A stretch of DNA of 64,000 bases from positions 496,001 through 560,000 of the forward strand of contig NZ_CP073578.1 of NCBI RefSeq assembly GCF_018199995.1. The letters are read 5' to 3'. Shown one piece after another: positions 30,091 to 40,810 of the stretch; position 1 is the first letter of the stretch, and every line of letters starts with the position of its first letter. This DNA is from Photobacterium sp. GJ3. GTDB taxonomy: Bacteria; Pseudomonadota; Gammaproteobacteria; Enterobacterales; Vibrionaceae. The position numbers and the translations under genes were made by a program. The notes under the pieces are model-generated. The model was not told the DNA's origin and did not search any database. It saw nothing but the letters and a program-made list of their open reading frames with translations.

Positions 30091-30129
30091 AAAAGCGACG
30101 ATTCCTGGAACAGAATCGCTGTCGTTTTT
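30091..30129 (+). terminator. First terminator after metY
   Basis: CGATTC/GAATCG stem extended by CGA/TCG across a three-base bulge, with A run before and five T after. Probably gives partial termination between the tRNA and rimP. Confidence 0.6.
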
Positions 30130-30168
30130 CTGCTATAACCTTTAGAGGTTTTAGCTATCAGGGTCCAG

Positions 30169-30206
30169 AGATAATAAACCCCGTAATTCGGGGTTTTTTA
30201 TTATCT
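30169..30206. terminator. Second terminator after metY
   Basis: AAACCCCG-TAATT-CGGGGTTT core with six T, extended by AGATAAT/ATTATCT outside. Together with the first it can set the tRNA-to-rimP-nusA ratio. Confidence 0.8.
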
Positions 30207-30270
30207 GAAACATGACCATTCAGGTATCTACTGGGCTTTAATGCCCTTTTTTTGTTTCCAGGGGGTTGTC

Positions 30271-30726
30271 TTGACCGCTTTAGAAATGCAATTAACCGAA
30301 CTGCTGGAAGCGCCAGTTACAGCCTTGGGGTATGAACTGGTGGGTCTGGAGTTTATCCGTGCGGGTGAACATTCCACACTGCGTGTGTTTATCGACCACG
30401 AAAACGGTATCACTGTCGATGATTGTGCCGACGTGAGCCGTCAGATCAGTGCGGTGATGGATGTTGAAGATCCAATCACTGTTGCTTATAACCTGGAGGT
30501 TTCCTCCCCTGGTTTAGATCGTCCGCTGTTTAAAGCGGCCCATTATGAACAGTTTATTGGCCACGAAGTCAGCCTGGTCCTGAAAATGGCGATGAACAAT
30601 CGCCGTAAGTGGAAAGGTGACATTGTTGCTGTTGACGGTGAGCTGGTCACGTTGAACGTGAAAGGCGATGAAGAAACCTTTGCGCTTAGCAATATTGCCA
30701 AAGCCAACCTGGTTCCAAAATTCTAA
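30271..30726 (+). CDS. rimP: Ribosome maturation factor RimP
   Basis: A 151-residue factor for 30S maturation. Conserved blocks: [37 protein letters not shown] and [21 protein letters not shown] five bases before the TTG at 30271 supports this rare start; no ATG fits the family alignment. It is 22 bases before nusA in the same operon. Confidence 0.95.
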   Translation: MTALEMQLTELLEAPVTALGYELVGLEFIRAGEHSTLRVFIDHENGITVDDCADVSRQISAVMDVEDPITVAYNLEVSSPGLDRPLFKAAHYEQFIGHEVSLVLKMAMNNRRKWKGDIVAVDGELVTLNVKGDEETFALSNIAKANLVPKF

Positions 30727-30748
30727 CCGCTAAATTGGGGCATTAGAA

Positions 30749-32236
30749 ATGAACAAAGAAATCTTGGCTGTCGTTGAAGCGGTATCCAACGAGAAAGCTG
30801 TACCGCGTGAGCGTATCTTCGAAGCGCTGGAGATCGCCCTGGCAACAGCAACAAAGAAAAAGTACGAAGCAGAAATCGACGTGCGTGTTGCTATCGACCG
30901 CAAGACCGGTGATTTCGAGACTTTCCGTCGCTGGAAAGCGGTTGAGGAAGTGACGGCACCAACGTTGGAAATCACGTTGGAAGCGGCTCAGTACGATGAT
31001 GAAACCATGGAACTGGGCAGTTTCGTGGAAGAGCAGATCGAATCTGTGACGTTCGACCGCATCACCACGCAAACCGCGAAGCAAGTGATCGTGCAGAAAG
31101 TTCGTGAAGCTGAGCGCGCACAAATCGTTGAACAGTTTATCGACAATGAAGGTGAGCTGATCACCGGCGTTGTGAAAAAAGTAAATCGTGATGCAGTGAT
31201 CATTGACCTGGGGAACAACGCTGAAGCGGTGATCCTGCGTGAAGACCAACTGCCACGTGAAAATTTCCGCCCGGGTGACCGCGTGCGTGGTCTGTTGTAT
31301 GCTGTGCGCCCTGAAGCGCGTGGCTTCCAGCTGTTCATGACTCGTTCGAAGCCTGAAATGCTGTCTGAGCTGTTCCGTATCGAAGTGCCGGAAATTGGCG
31401 AAGAGATGATCGAGCTGATGGGTGCGGCCCGTGATCCGGGTTCTCGCGCCAAGATTGCAGTGAAGACCAATGACAAGCGTATCGACCCTGTCGGTGCATG
31501 TGTTGGTATGCGTGGTGCGCGTGTACAGGCTGTGTCTGGTGAGCTGGGTGGCGAGCGGATTGATATCGTACTGTGGGATGAAAACCCGGCTCAGTACGTC
31601 ATCAATGCGATGGCTCCGGCAGAGGTGAGCTCTATCATCGTTGATGAAGACAACCACACCATGGATATCGCGGTAGAAAAAGACAATCTGGCTCAGGCGA
31701 TCGGCCGCAGCGGACAGAACGTCCGTCTGGCATCAGTGCTGACTGGCTGGGAACTGAATGTCATGACCGTCGAAGACCTGCAGAACAAGCATCAGGCTGA
31801 AGCACAGGCTTCCATTGATCTGTTTGTGAAGCATCTGGACATCGACGAAGAATTCGCCGTGGGTCTGGTTGAAGAAGGTTTTACCAGCCTGGAAGAAATC
31901 GCTTATGTTCCTGTGCAGGAACTGATGTCGATTGACGGTCTGGATGAAGATACGGTGAACGAACTTCGTAACCGTGCGAAAGAGGCGTTGACCACAATTG
32001 CCCTTGCTCAGGAAGAATCCTTTGATGGTGTTGAACCGGCTGAAGATCTCCTGAACCTGGACGGTATGGAGCGTGAACTGGCGTTCAAACTGGCTGCTAA
32101 AGGTATCAGCACTCTGGAAGACCTGGCAGACCAGGGCACAGATGATCTGCTGGATATCGAAAGTCTGGATGAAACCAGAGCGGGTGAACTGATTATGGCT
32201 GCCCGTAATATCTGCTGGTTCAGCGACGAAGCATAA
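30749..32236 (+). CDS. nusA: Transcription termination/antitermination factor NusA
   Basis: A 495-residue RNA-polymerase factor that governs pausing, intrinsic termination and rRNA antitermination. Order: N-terminal polymerase-binding domain (about 1-125), S1 domain with [16 protein letters not shown], two KH domains ([16 protein letters not shown] and [13 protein letters not shown]), then two acidic repeats at the C-terminus ([10 protein letters not shown] and [10 protein letters not shown]), as in gammaproteobacteria. It is 24 bases before infB. Confidence 0.97.
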   Translation: MNKEILAVVEAVSNEKAVPRERIFEALEIALATATKKKYEAEIDVRVAIDRKTGDFETFRRWKAVEEVTAPTLEITLEAAQYDDETMELGSFVEEQIESVTFDRITTQTAKQVIVQKVREAERAQIVEQFIDNEGELITGVVKKVNRDAVIIDLGNNAEAVILREDQLPRENFRPGDRVRGLLYAVRPEARGFQLFMTRSKPEMLSELFRIEVPEIGEEMIELMGAARDPGSRAKIAVKTNDKRIDPVGACVGMRGARVQAVSGELGGERIDIVLWDENPAQYVINAMAPAEVSSIIVDEDNHTMDIAVEKDNLAQAIGRSGQNVRLASVLTGWELNVMTVEDLQNKHQAEAQASIDLFVKHLDIDEEFAVGLVEEGFTSLEEIAYVPVQELMSIDGLDEDTVNELRNRAKEALTTIALAQEESFDGVEPAEDLLNLDGMERELAFKLAAKGISTLEDLADQGTDDLLDIESLDETRAGELIMAARNICWFSDEA

Positions 32237-32260
32237 TTCAATTAGCAAGGGAGGAGCAGC

Positions 32261-35005
32261 ATGTCAGAGGTTACAGTTAAGGCACTTGCCGACGAGATCG
32301 GTACTCCGATTGATCGGTTGCTTCAACAGTTTGCCGATGCTGGTATCAGCAAGAAGGCTGAAGACAGTGTCAATCAACAGGAAAAAGAGTCTCTGTTGAC
32401 CCACCTGAAGAAAGAACATGGTGGTAACACTGACGAGGCACCGACCCGCCTGACTCTGCAGCGTAAGACCCGAAGCACCCTGAGTGTATCCGGCTCTGGC
32501 GGTAAGAGTAAAAACATCCAAGTTGAGGTGCGCAAAAAGCGCACCTATGTGAAGCGCTCTGCCCTTGAGGAAGAGCAACGTGCAGAAGAAGCACGTCAAG
32601 CTGAAGAAGCTGCAAAACGTGCTGCGGAAGAAGCAGCAAAACGTGAAGCAGAAGAGCAGGCTAAACGTGAGGCTGAAGAAAAGGCCAAGCGCGAAGCAGA
32701 AGAGAAGCGCTTAGCAGAAGAGAAAGCGAAGCAGTTGGAAAAGCAGTCTGAGCGTGATGCAGCAGTGGATGCAAGTGAACGTGATACTGATCAGAAGCGT
32801 GACGCTGAAGAAAAAGCAAAACGCGCCGCCGCTGAGCAAGAAGCTAAGAAAGAAGCTGAGGCACTGCAACGTCGCCGGGAAGAGGAAGCCAAGCGTAAAG
32901 CCGAAGAAGACAGTCAGCGTCAGCTAGAAGAGGCACGCAAAATGGCAGAAATGAACGAAAAGAACTGGTCGAAGAAAGACCAGGACACGAGTGATATGGA
33001 ACGAGAAGACTACCACACGACCACTTCCACCTATGCCCGTGCGGCGGAAGACGAACAAGACCGTCGCGAAGAAGCAACTCGCCGTCGCTCTAAGAAGAAA
33101 AAAGCAAGCGGACCGAAAACAGAAGATCGCGAGCAGCGCGAACGTCCGATGACTCAGCGCGGTGGCCGTAATCAACGCGGTCGCGGCAAGCAGCAGATGA
33201 GCAAGCCGTCATCCATGCGCCATGGTTTTGATAAGACAGCAACCGTTGCGAAAGCAGACGTTGTGATCGGCGAGACCATTGTTGTTTCCGAGCTGGCAAA
33301 CAAAATGGCTGTGAAAGCTGCTGAAGTCATCAAAGTGATGATGAAGCTGGGCGCTATGGCAACCATCAACCAGGTCATTGATCAGGAAACCGCACAGCTG
33401 GTTGCTGAAGAAATGGGCCACAAAGCAATCCTGCGTAAAGAGAATGAGCTGGAAGAAGCTGTTCTGTCTGACCGCGACGAAAATCTGACAACTGTGCCAC
33501 GTGCACCAGTTGTGACCATCATGGGTCACGTCGACCACGGTAAAACGTCTACGCTGGACTACATCCGTAAAGCACACGTTGCCGCGGGCGAAGCCGGTGG
33601 TATTACCCAGCACATTGGTGCTTACCACGTTGAAACCAACAACGGTATGATCACCTTCCTGGATACCCCTGGACACGCAGCGTTTACCGCAATGCGTGCG
33701 CGTGGTGCTCAGGCAACAGATATCGTCATTCTGGTTGTTGCTGCAGACGATGGCGTGATGCCACAAACGATTGAAGCAATCCAGCACGCGAAAGCTGCCG
33801 GTGTACCGCTGATCGTTGCTGTGAACAAGATCGATAAAGAAGACGCGAACCCAGACAACGTGAAGAACGAACTGGCTCAGTACGATGTGATTCCTGAAGA
33901 GTGGGGCGGTGAGAACATGTTCGTTCACATCTCTGCGAAGCAGGGCACCAACATCGACGGTCTGCTGGAAGCAATTCTGCTGCAAGCAGAAGTACTGGAG
34001 CTGGAAGCGGTTGCAGAAGGCATGGCGAAAGGTGTGGTTGTCGAATCACGTCTGGACAAAGGTCGTGGTCCGGTTGCAACGGTTCTGGTTCAGGAAGGTA
34101 CGCTGTGTAAAGGCGATATCGTTCTGTGTGGTCTGGAATATGGCCGTGTTCGTGCAATGCGTGACGAGCTGGGTCGTGAAATTGAAGAAGCGGGTCCATC
34201 CATTCCGGTTGAGATTCTGGGTCTGTCTGGTGTGCCTTCTTCTGGTGACGAAGCGACAGTGGTTCGTGACGAGCGTAAAGCCCGTGAAGTTGCACTGTAC
34301 CGTCAGGGTAAATTCCGTGATGTGAAACTGGCGCGTCAGCAGAAAGCGAAACTGGAAAACATGTTCTCGAACATGACTGCCGGTGAAGTGGCTGAACTGA
34401 ACGTGGTTCTGAAAGCCGACGTACAGGGTTCTGTGGAAGCGATTGCAGACTCACTGCGTAAGCTGTCAACAGAAGAAGTGAAAGTGAACATCGTGGGTTC
34501 GGGTGTTGGTGGTATCACCGAAACCGATGCGGTGCTGGCTGCAGCGTCGAACGCAATCGTTCTGGGCTTCAACGTGCGTGCAGATGCATCTGCACGTAAG
34601 ACGATTGAAGCTGAGAATCTGGATCTGCGTTACTACTCCATCATTTACCAGCTGATCGACGAAGTGAAAGCTGCGATGGGCGGTATGCTGTCTCCTGAGT
34701 TCAAGCAGGAAATCATTGGTCTGGCTGAAGTGCGTGACGTATTTAAGTCACCGAAGCTGGGCGCAATTGCCGGCTGTATGGTCACGGAAGGGACGATCAA
34801 GCGTAGCAACCCAATCCGCGTTCTGCGTGAAAACGTGGTGATCTACGAAGGTGAGCTTGAATCTCTGCGTCGTTTCAAAGATGACGTTCAGGAAGTGAAG
34901 AACGGCTACGAGTGTGGTATCGGCGTGAAGAACTATAATGATGTTCGCGTTGGTGACCAAATCGAAGTTTACGAAATCGTTGAGATTCAGCGTACGCTGG
35001 ACTAA
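32261..35005 (+). CDS. infB: Translation initiation factor IF-2
   Basis: GTPase of 914 residues that recruits fMet-tRNA to the 30S subunit. The N-terminus starts [21 protein letters not shown] (IF2_N). Residues about 100-230 are a highly charged Ala-Lys-Glu-Arg linker likely to form a long helix. G1 GHVDHGKT is at residues 422-429; DTPGHAAF and NKIDK follow, then domains II and the C-terminal fMet-binding domain. E. coli makes shorter forms from internal starts; I could not assign one here. It shares an operon with the initiator tRNA it binds. Confidence 0.97.
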   Translation: MSEVTVKALADEIGTPIDRLLQQFADAGISKKAEDSVNQQEKESLLTHLKKEHGGNTDEAPTRLTLQRKTRSTLSVSGSGGKSKNIQVEVRKKRTYVKRSALEEEQRAEEARQAEEAAKRAAEEAAKREAEEQAKREAEEKAKREAEEKRLAEEKAKQLEKQSERDAAVDASERDTDQKRDAEEKAKRAAAEQEAKKEAEALQRRREEEAKRKAEEDSQRQLEEARKMAEMNEKNWSKKDQDTSDMEREDYHTTTSTYARAAEDEQDRREEATRRRSKKKKASGPKTEDREQRERPMTQRGGRNQRGRGKQQMSKPSSMRHGFDKTATVAKADVVIGETIVVSELANKMAVKAAEVIKVMMKLGAMATINQVIDQETAQLVAEEMGHKAILRKENELEEAVLSDRDENLTTVPRAPVVTIMGHVDHGKTSTLDYIRKAHVAAGEAGGITQHIGAYHVETNNGMITFLDTPGHAAFTAMRARGAQATDIVILVVAADDGVMPQTIEAIQHAKAAGVPLIVAVNKIDKEDANPDNVKNELAQYDVIPEEWGGENMFVHISAKQGTNIDGLLEAILLQAEVLELEAVAEGMAKGVVVESRLDKGRGPVATVLVQEGTLCKGDIVLCGLEYGRVRAMRDELGREIEEAGPSIPVEILGLSGVPSSGDEATVVRDERKAREVALYRQGKFRDVKLARQQKAKLENMFSNMTAGEVAELNVVLKADVQGSVEAIADSLRKLSTEEVKVNIVGSGVGGITETDAVLAAASNAIVLGFNVRADASARKTIEAENLDLRYYSIIYQLIDEVKAAMGGMLSPEFKQEIIGLAEVRDVFKSPKLGAIAGCMVTEGTIKRSNPIRVLRENVVIYEGELESLRRFKDDVQEVKNGYECGIGVKNYNDVRVGDQIEVYEIVEIQRTLD

Positions 35006-35040
35006 TTATTCAGGTTGCTCGTAAACCTGGCTAGAACACT

Positions 35041-35061
35041 GGGGAGCTTCGGCTCCCCTTT
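35041..35061 (+). terminator. UUCG hairpin between infB and rbfA
   Basis: GGGGAGC-TTCG-GCTCCCC with only three T. The very stable tetraloop stem more likely punctuates or protects mRNA than ends transcription, since rbfA and truB must be read through it. Confidence 0.6.
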
Positions 35062-35098
35062 GTGTCAGGTTCAGCGGGCCACTGAGAGAGAGAATCAA

Positions 35099-35500
35099 AT
35101 GGCGAAAGAATTCAGCCGTACACAACGTGTTGCTCAGCAGCTGCAAAAAGAGCTGGCAGTGATTCTGCAACGCGAAATTAAAGATCCGCGCATTGGTATG
35201 GCAACTATTTCCAGTGTGGAAGTGTCCCGTGATATGGGATACGCCAAAGTCTATGTGACTTTCCTGACTGTGGGTGAGCAAACGCCGGAAGACAGCCTGG
35301 AAGCACTGCGTGAAATGGCACCTTACATCCGTTCATTGCTGGGCAAGCAGATCCGCCTGCGTGTTACGCCGGAGCTGAACTTTATCTTTGACCAGTCGCT
35401 GACGGAAGGTATGCGTATCTCCAATCTGGTCAGTAAAGTGGTTCGCGATGATGAAGCCCGTCGTGGCGATGAACCTCAGGATGAAGGTGAGGACAAGTAA
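35099..35500 (+). CDS. rbfA: Ribosome-binding factor A
   Basis: A 133-residue KH-fold cold-shock factor for 30S maturation. It begins [31 protein letters not shown], the family's usual start, with [16 protein letters not shown] and [14 protein letters not shown] following. The start ATG 35099 has GAGAGAG upstream; the frame is open further upstream, but that stretch is the intergenic hairpin. The stop overlaps the truB start by one base (TAATG). Confidence 0.95.
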   Translation: MAKEFSRTQRVAQQLQKELAVILQREIKDPRIGMATISSVEVSRDMGYAKVYVTFLTVGEQTPEDSLEALREMAPYIRSLLGKQIRLRVTPELNFIFDQSLTEGMRISNLVSKVVRDDEARRGDEPQDEGEDK

Positions 35501-36441
35501 TGGCTCGTCGTCGTAAAGGACGTCCGGTTGACGGCGTTCTGCTGTTAGACAAACCAGGTGGCATCACGTCAAACGATGCACTGCAAAAAGTGAAACGCAT
35601 TTTCTTTGCAGAAAAAGCGGGACACACTGGCGCACTGGATCCTCTGGCGACCGGAATGCTGCCGATTTGTCTGGGGGAAGCGACTAAGTTTTCTCAGTTC
35701 CTGCTGGACTCGGATAAGCGCTATCGCGTCATTGCAAAACTGGGTGAGCGAACGAATACCTCTGACTCAGACGGTGAAGTGGTCGAAACCCGTGACGTGA
35801 AAGTTGATCGGGGCCTGCTGGAGCGCTGTATTGCCAAGTTCCGTGGCACGACCAAGCAAATTCCGTCTATGTTTTCGGCGCTGAAATATCAGGGACGCCC
35901 ACTGTACGAATATGCCCGTGAAGGTAAAGAAGTACCGCGTGAAGCCCGTGATATCACCGTGTATGAAATCAGCCTGCTTCGCTTCAGCGACAATGAAGTT
36001 GAGATGGAAGTGCATTGTTCAAAAGGCACTTATATCCGTACGATTGTTGATGACCTGGGTGAGATGCTGGGTTGCGGCGCGCATGTAACCTACCTGCGTC
36101 GGATCGGTGTCTCCAAGTATCCGCTGGAGAGCATGGTCACGCTGGAGCAACTGGAAGCACTGCTGGAACAGGCACGTGAACAGGATATTCAGCCGAAAGA
36201 GTTGCTGGATCCACTGTTGCTGCCAACGGACACCGCAGTTCAGGATTTACCTGAAGTCAATCTTCTGCCAGTTGTCGCCAGCTATGTACTCAACGGTCAG
36301 CCGGTTCAGGCGGGTCGTGTTCCGGAAGCCGGAACACTGGTGCGGCTGACTGCCGGAGAGCAGCGTGATTTCATCGGTGTGGGTGAAATCGATGCTGAGG
36401 GGATGGTTGCCCCGAAGCGTGTACTGGCAAACAAGCAGTAA
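35500..36441 (+). CDS. truB: tRNA pseudouridine-55 synthase
   Basis: Makes the T-loop pseudouridine of tRNAs. The catalytic Asp is in [12 protein letters not shown]; other motifs are [12 protein letters not shown], the [20 protein letters not shown] strand and [12 protein letters not shown]-terminal PUA-like domain follows. At 313 residues it is full length, coupled to rbfA by a one-base overlap. Confidence 0.96.
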   Translation: MARRRKGRPVDGVLLLDKPGGITSNDALQKVKRIFFAEKAGHTGALDPLATGMLPICLGEATKFSQFLLDSDKRYRVIAKLGERTNTSDSDGEVVETRDVKVDRGLLERCIAKFRGTTKQIPSMFSALKYQGRPLYEYAREGKEVPREARDITVYEISLLRFSDNEVEMEVHCSKGTYIRTIVDDLGEMLGCGAHVTYLRRIGVSKYPLESMVTLEQLEALLEQAREQDIQPKELLDPLLLPTDTAVQDLPEVNLLPVVASYVLNGQPVQAGRVPEAGTLVRLTAGEQRDFIGVGEIDAEGMVAPKRVLANKQ

Positions 36442-36465
36442 GCACGCCTGCTGAGAATATTCCGC

Positions 36466-36494
36466 TTGCGGCCCGTTTGACGGGTGCGTATAAT
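36466..36494 (+). promoter_or_regulatory. rpsO promoter
   Basis: TTGCGG, 17 bases, perfect TATAAT. An inverted repeat CCCGT-TTG-ACGGG (36472-36484) fills most of the spacer, which could be an operator or chance. Start site near 36501, leaving a 65-base leader where S15 autoregulation occurs in E. coli. Confidence 0.7.
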
Positions 36495-36566
36495 TCGCGG
36501 CTCGGGTGCCGGCTGAATCAGAGATTGGCTGGCACAAACTTTACTATTTTGTATTAGGAATGAGTT

Positions 36567-36836
36567 ATGTCTCTGAATGCAGAAACTAAAGCAGCTATCG
36601 TTGCTGAATACGCACAAGGCACAAACGACACGGGTTCACCTGAAGTTCAGGTTGCACTGCTGACAGCACAAATCAACCACCTGCAAGGCCACTTTTCTGA
36701 GCATAAAGGTGACCACCACAGCCGTCGTGGTCTGCTGCGCATGGTTTCTCGCCGTCGTAAGCTGCTGGACTACCTGAAAGGCAAAGATCTGGGTCGTTAC
36801 CAGTCTCTGATCCAGCGCCTGGGTCTGCGTCGCTAA
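36567..36836 (+). CDS. rpsO: 30S ribosomal protein S15
   Basis: An 89-residue protein with the S15 signature from [35 protein letters not shown]. It binds the central domain of 16S rRNA and forms bridge contacts with 23S rRNA. It has its own promoter and is followed by a terminator and pnp, the classic rpsO-pnp pair. Confidence 0.98.
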   Translation: MSLNAETKAAIVAEYAQGTNDTGSPEVQVALLTAQINHLQGHFSEHKGDHHSRRGLLRMVSRRRKLLDYLKGKDLGRYQSLIQRLGLRR

Positions 36837-36848
36837 GATTGCTTGAAG

Positions 36849-36878
36849 AGAAAGGAGCCGACAGGCTCCTTTCTTTTT
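36849..36878 (+). terminator. Terminator after rpsO
   Basis: Eleven-bp perfect stem AGAAAGGAGCC/GGCTCCTTTCT with a four-base loop and T tail. Read-through would supply pnp. Confidence 0.88.
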
Positions 36879-36937
36879 ATGCCCTCACAGGGCACAATGT
36901 TTGTTGTTCAACAAACGCTCTTTATGAATGAAATCAC

Positions 36938-37049
36938 GGTACTTCACACTTTCACGAGTCGTTTTCGTCGACCCTCAGGTCGCGGCTATTGACAGCATCT
37001 GTGCTGAACGGCTGTTGTCATTAGTCGCGATGCGTGAATTGTAAGTGCC
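36938..37049 (+). promoter_or_regulatory. pnp mRNA leader structure (likely RNase III target)
   Basis: A 17-bp stem with a single T-T mismatch (36981-36997 with 37013-37029, 15-base loop) lies inside a second pairing: GGTACTT with AAGTGCC and TTCACG with CGTGAA. In E. coli RNase III cuts such a pnp leader duplex and PNPase then represses its own mRNA. The structure ends 83 bases before the start codon. Confidence 0.7.
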
Positions 37050-37132
37050 ACTTCACATGACGCTTTTTGATGTGTCGGATATACTTACTGGCGCAAATAG
37101 AAAAAGCAGATCAATATTTTAAGGAAATTCAC

Positions 37133-39244
37133 GTGAATCCTATCGTAAAAACCTTCCAGTACGGTAACCACACCGTCACTCTGGAAACTGGTGTTATGGC
37201 ACGTCAGGCAACTGCTGCCGTGATGGCCAGTATGGATGACACTTCTGTCTTCGTCAGCGTTGTTGGTAAGAAAGAAGCTGTTGAAGGTCAGGACTTTTTC
37301 CCGCTGACTGTAAACTACCAGGAGCGTACTTACGCTGCCGGTAAAATCCCGGGTGGTTTCTTCAAACGTGAAGGCCGTCCTTCTGAAAGCGAAACCCTGA
37401 CGGCACGTCTGGTTGACCGTCCAATCCGTCCACTGTTCCCGGATGCATTCAAAAACGAAGTTCAGGTGATTGCAACGGTCGTTTCTGTGAACCCGGATGT
37501 GAGCCCGGACATCGTGACCATGATCGGTACCTCTGCGGCACTGGCGATTTCTGGTATTCCGTTCAATGGCCCAATCGGTGCAGCGCGTGTTGGTTACATC
37601 AACGATCAACTGGTTCTGAACCCAAGCAACAAAGAGCTGGCGGAAAGCCGTCTGGATCTGGTGGTTGCTGGTACTGATTCTGCAGTGCTGATGGTTGAAT
37701 CTGAAGCAGAGCGACTGACAGAAGAGCAAATGCTGCAAGCGGTTGTGTTTGGTCACGACCAACAGCAAACCGTGATCAACGCGATCAAAGAGTTTGCTGC
37801 TGAAGTTGCAACACCAGCCTGGGACTGGACTGCACCAGAAGTCAATACAGCACTGAAAGCACGCGTAGCTGAAAAAGCAGAAACGCGTTTGGCTGAAGCG
37901 TACCAAATTACTGAAAAAATGGCGCGTTACGAGCAAGTTGGCGCCATCAAGAATGATGTGGTTGCAGCGTTGCTGGCTGAAGATGAAACGCTGGAAGAGC
38001 GTGAAATCCGTGACATGCTGAGCGCTCTGGAAAAGAACGTTGTTCGTAGCCGCATCATTGCTGGCAACCCGCGTATTGATGGCCGTGAGAAAGACATGGT
38101 TCGTGCGCTGGACGTTCGTACCGGCGTTCTGCCGCGTACACACGGTTCTTCTCTGTTCACTCGTGGTGAAACGCAGGCACTGGTGACAGCGACTCTGGGT
38201 ACCCAGCGTGATGCGCAAATCCTGGATGAACTGACAGGCGAGCGTAAAGAACACTTCCTGCTGCACTACAACTTCCCTCCTTACTGTGTGGGCGAGACTG
38301 GCTTTGTGGGTTCTCCGAAGCGTCGTGAAATCGGCCACGGTAAACTGGCGAAGCGTGGTATCCAGGCTGTGATGCCAAGTGTGGATGAGTTCCCGTACAC
38401 CGTTCGTGTGGTTTCTGAAATCACCGAATCAAACGGTTCTTCTTCAATGGCTTCTGTTTGTGGTACTTCTCTGGCACTGATGGATGCAGGCGTGCCAATC
38501 AAAGCTTCTGTTGCGGGTATCGCAATGGGTCTGGTGAAAGAAGGCGAAGATTTCGTGGTTCTGTCTGACATCCTGGGTGACGAAGATCACCTGGGTGACA
38601 TGGACTTCAAAGTAGCGGGTACGAACGACGGTATCACTGCACTGCAGATGGATATCAAAATCGAAGGTATCACTAAAGAAATCATGCAGATCGCTCTGAA
38701 TCAGGCGAAAGGTGCGCGGATGCACATCCTGGGCGTGATGGATCAGGCAATCAGCACAGCACGTGACGATATCTCTGAGTTTGCACCGCGTATTCACACC
38801 ATGAAGATCAACCCAGAGAAGATCAAAGATGTGATCGGTAAAGGTGGTGCGGTGATTCGTCAGCTGACTGAAGAAACCGGCACAACGATCGAAATCGAAG
38901 ACGATGGTACTGTGAAGATCGCGGCAACCGAAGGGACTGCGGCAAAAGAAGCGATCCGTCGTATCGAAGAAATCACCGCTGACGTTGAAGTTGGTCGCAT
39001 CTATACTGGTAAAGTAGTGCGAATTGTTGATTTTGGTGCATTTGTTTCTGTCATTGGCAGCAAAGAAGGTCTGGTACACATTTCTCAGATCGCTGAAGAG
39101 CGTGTAGAGAAAGTATCTGACTACCTGCAAATGGGTCAGGAAGTACAAGTGAAAGTACTGGAAATCGACCGTCAGGGCCGTATTCGCCTGAGCATGAAAG
39201 AAGCGAAGAGCGAGCCGGCACCAGCCGCAGGTGAAGACGCTTAA
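37133..39244 (+). CDS. pnp: Polyribonucleotide nucleotidyltransferase (PNPase)
   Basis: A 3'-5' phosphorolytic exoribonuclease of 703 residues and degradosome component. Two RNase PH domains (the second includes [16 protein letters not shown] and [17 protein letters not shown]) are followed by a KH domain ([20 protein letters not shown]) and an S1 domain ([24 protein letters not shown]). The GTG at 37133 has AAGGA seven bases upstream and gives (M)[10 protein letters not shown]; the in-frame ATG at 37067 lies in the leader. Probably autoregulated through the leader. Confidence 0.97.
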   Translation: MNPIVKTFQYGNHTVTLETGVMARQATAAVMASMDDTSVFVSVVGKKEAVEGQDFFPLTVNYQERTYAAGKIPGGFFKREGRPSESETLTARLVDRPIRPLFPDAFKNEVQVIATVVSVNPDVSPDIVTMIGTSAALAISGIPFNGPIGAARVGYINDQLVLNPSNKELAESRLDLVVAGTDSAVLMVESEAERLTEEQMLQAVVFGHDQQQTVINAIKEFAAEVATPAWDWTAPEVNTALKARVAEKAETRLAEAYQITEKMARYEQVGAIKNDVVAALLAEDETLEEREIRDMLSALEKNVVRSRIIAGNPRIDGREKDMVRALDVRTGVLPRTHGSSLFTRGETQALVTATLGTQRDAQILDELTGERKEHFLLHYNFPPYCVGETGFVGSPKRREIGHGKLAKRGIQAVMPSVDEFPYTVRVVSEITESNGSSSMASVCGTSLALMDAGVPIKASVAGIAMGLVKEGEDFVVLSDILGDEDHLGDMDFKVAGTNDGITALQMDIKIEGITKEIMQIALNQAKGARMHILGVMDQAISTARDDISEFAPRIHTMKINPEKIKDVIGKGGAVIRQLTEETGTTIEIEDDGTVKIAATEGTAAKEAIRRIEEITADVEVGRIYTGKVVRIVDFGAFVSVIGSKEGLVHISQIAEERVEKVSDYLQMGQEVQVKVLEIDRQGRIRLSMKEAKSEPAPAAGEDA

Positions 39245-39282
39245 TCCTTTTGGTTTTGCGACAACTTCATCAAGAAAGTATT

Positions 39283-39306
39283 AAGGGGCTGTATGGCCCC
39301 TTTTTT
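39283..39306 (+). terminator. Terminator after pnp
   Basis: AAGGGGC/GCCCCTT stem with a six-base loop and T run. Confidence 0.85.
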
Positions 39307-39402
39307 ATACCAATGAACTTACTGAGACTGTACCCGGGTTGTGGGCTTTGACACATCGAATGAACTGAAGAAATCAAAGTACTGCCGGGTCGGTTAGGGA
39401 GA

Positions 39403-40317
39403 ATGGCATTGTTTGCAAAGAGGTTTAAGTTCGCAGCCATCGCGATGGCCGTCATGCTCGGCGGATGTTCGACAAATACTTATTCCAGTTGGGAGCAACC
39501 GCTGATCGCGGTACCGTTGCAACCCACGATCCAGCAACAAATACAGCTGGCGCGGATCGATCAACTGTTGGGACGCAGTGATCTGGACGATGAAACCCGC
39601 TCTCAGATTTTTTATGAGCGTGGTCTGCTGCATGATGGGATCGGCTTACGGGATCTGGCCCGACTGGATTTTGATCAGTCGCTTGCGCTGTATCCGGCCC
39701 AACCCGATATCTTCAATATCCTGGGTGTTTATCTGACACAACGCGCCCGGTTTGATGAGGCTTACGAGGCATTCGACTCCGCACTGGAATTGGATGTGAG
39801 CCATCCGTATGCACAGCGAAACCGTGGGATTGCACTGTACTACGGCGGTCGCTATACCCTGGCCAAACAAGATCTGATTGCGCATTATGAGCAGGATCCG
39901 AATGATCCTTATCGCACAATCTGGTTGTACTTCGTTGAACTGGAAACGGCACCGGAAAAAGCGGCACAAAACCTGACAAACCGGTTTGAGCGTGCAGATC
40001 GTGAGGACTGGGGCTGGAATATTGTCAGCATGCTGATGGGTTCAGAGACGGAGCAGCAGCTTTTGGATAGTATTGTCAGAAGCAGCGAAAGCAATGCGCA
40101 AATGGCCGAACGTCTGACAGAAAGTTATTTCTACATGGCAAAGCGCTATCAGCATGAGAATAAATACGCTGAAGCGGTTCAGTTATACAAGCTCACACTG
40201 TCTGGCAATGTGTATGAATTTGTTGAGCATCGTTTTGCAGCGCTGGAGCTGAATCGCTTACTGGCTGCGTTGCAAAATGAAACTGCACAGGTTGAATCCG
40301 AAGACGAAGCGTTATAA
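39403..40317 (+). CDS. nlpI: Lipoprotein NlpI
   Basis: Outer-membrane lipoprotein of 304 residues that acts as an adaptor for peptidoglycan hydrolases and the Prc protease. Lipobox LGGC with the lipidated Cys at residue 22. The rest is tetratricopeptide repeats, with AQPDIFNILGVYLTQRARFDEAYEAFDSALELDVSHPYAQRNRGIALYYGG covering about residues 100-150 (in shorter blocks LGVYLTQ, FDSALEL, RNRGIALYY). Start ATG 39403 has TAGGGAG. The position after pnp is conserved. Confidence 0.94.
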   Translation: MALFAKRFKFAAIAMAVMLGGCSTNTYSSWEQPLIAVPLQPTIQQQIQLARIDQLLGRSDLDDETRSQIFYERGLLHDGIGLRDLARLDFDQSLALYPAQPDIFNILGVYLTQRARFDEAYEAFDSALELDVSHPYAQRNRGIALYYGGRYTLAKQDLIAHYEQDPNDPYRTIWLYFVELETAPEKAAQNLTNRFERADREDWGWNIVSMLMGSETEQQLLDSIVRSSESNAQMAERLTESYFYMAKRYQHENKYAEAVQLYKLTLSGNVYEFVEHRFAALELNRLLAALQNETAQVESEDEAL

Positions 40318-40400
40318 CGCTGTCTATGAGTTAAGAAAGGTTGCCCTGCAGGAGCCGCTATAGTTAAGGCGATAGCGGAGGAGTAAGTCTGGGGGCAGCC

Positions 40401-40757
40401 ATGAAACGTATCGTTGTATTTCTTTGGGCCTGCCTGGTCTTAACCACCGCTGCAGCTCAGCAGCTGGATTATGTTCATGCGGTGACCACGCCGGGGCAGG
40501 GGCGGTTAGTGACCGTTGATGATTACTGGCTGCTGGCTTTCAGCAATACGTATGATATCCGGTTGCCCGAGCATGTGACAGAAGGACAAAAACTGCAAAT
40601 TCAGGTGAAGGCGGCAGATACCTGGCAGTCAGAGCCGTTTACTGTGGTCGCTATCACTATCTATGAAGATTTGTGCCGCCTGCACCGGCAGCATCCGAGT
40701 CAGGATGGTCGTTATCCTTCGGATGCCATTTATATTCAGCCCTGTGCCCGCGAATAA
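40401..40757 (+). CDS. Small secreted protein of unknown function
   Basis: A 118-residue protein I do not recognise. It starts MKRIVVFLWACLVLTTAAAQQ, a good signal peptide (cut near residue 19); the Cys at 11 is inside the hydrophobic core and not a lipobox. The mature part of about 98 residues looks like a beta-rich domain and has two cysteines, at EDLCR and near the C-terminus (QPCARE), which could form a disulfide. A GGAG lies about 20 bases upstream and GGGGGC nearer the ATG. It sits alone after nlpI with a strong terminator behind it. Confidence 0.7.
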   Translation: MKRIVVFLWACLVLTTAAAQQLDYVHAVTTPGQGRLVTVDDYWLLAFSNTYDIRLPEHVTEGQKLQIQVKAADTWQSEPFTVVAITIYEDLCRLHRQHPSQDGRYPSDAIYIQPCARE

Positions 40758-40769
40758 ACCCGTCAACAC

Positions 40770-40799
40770 AAAAACGCCCCGGTTTTTCGGGGCGTTTTT
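40770..40799. terminator. Bidirectional terminator between the small secreted protein and the permease
   Basis: ACGCCCCG/CGGGGCGT stem flanked by five A and five T, usable from both converging genes. Confidence 0.9.
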
Positions 40800-40810
40800 G
40801 TATGGCGCAA

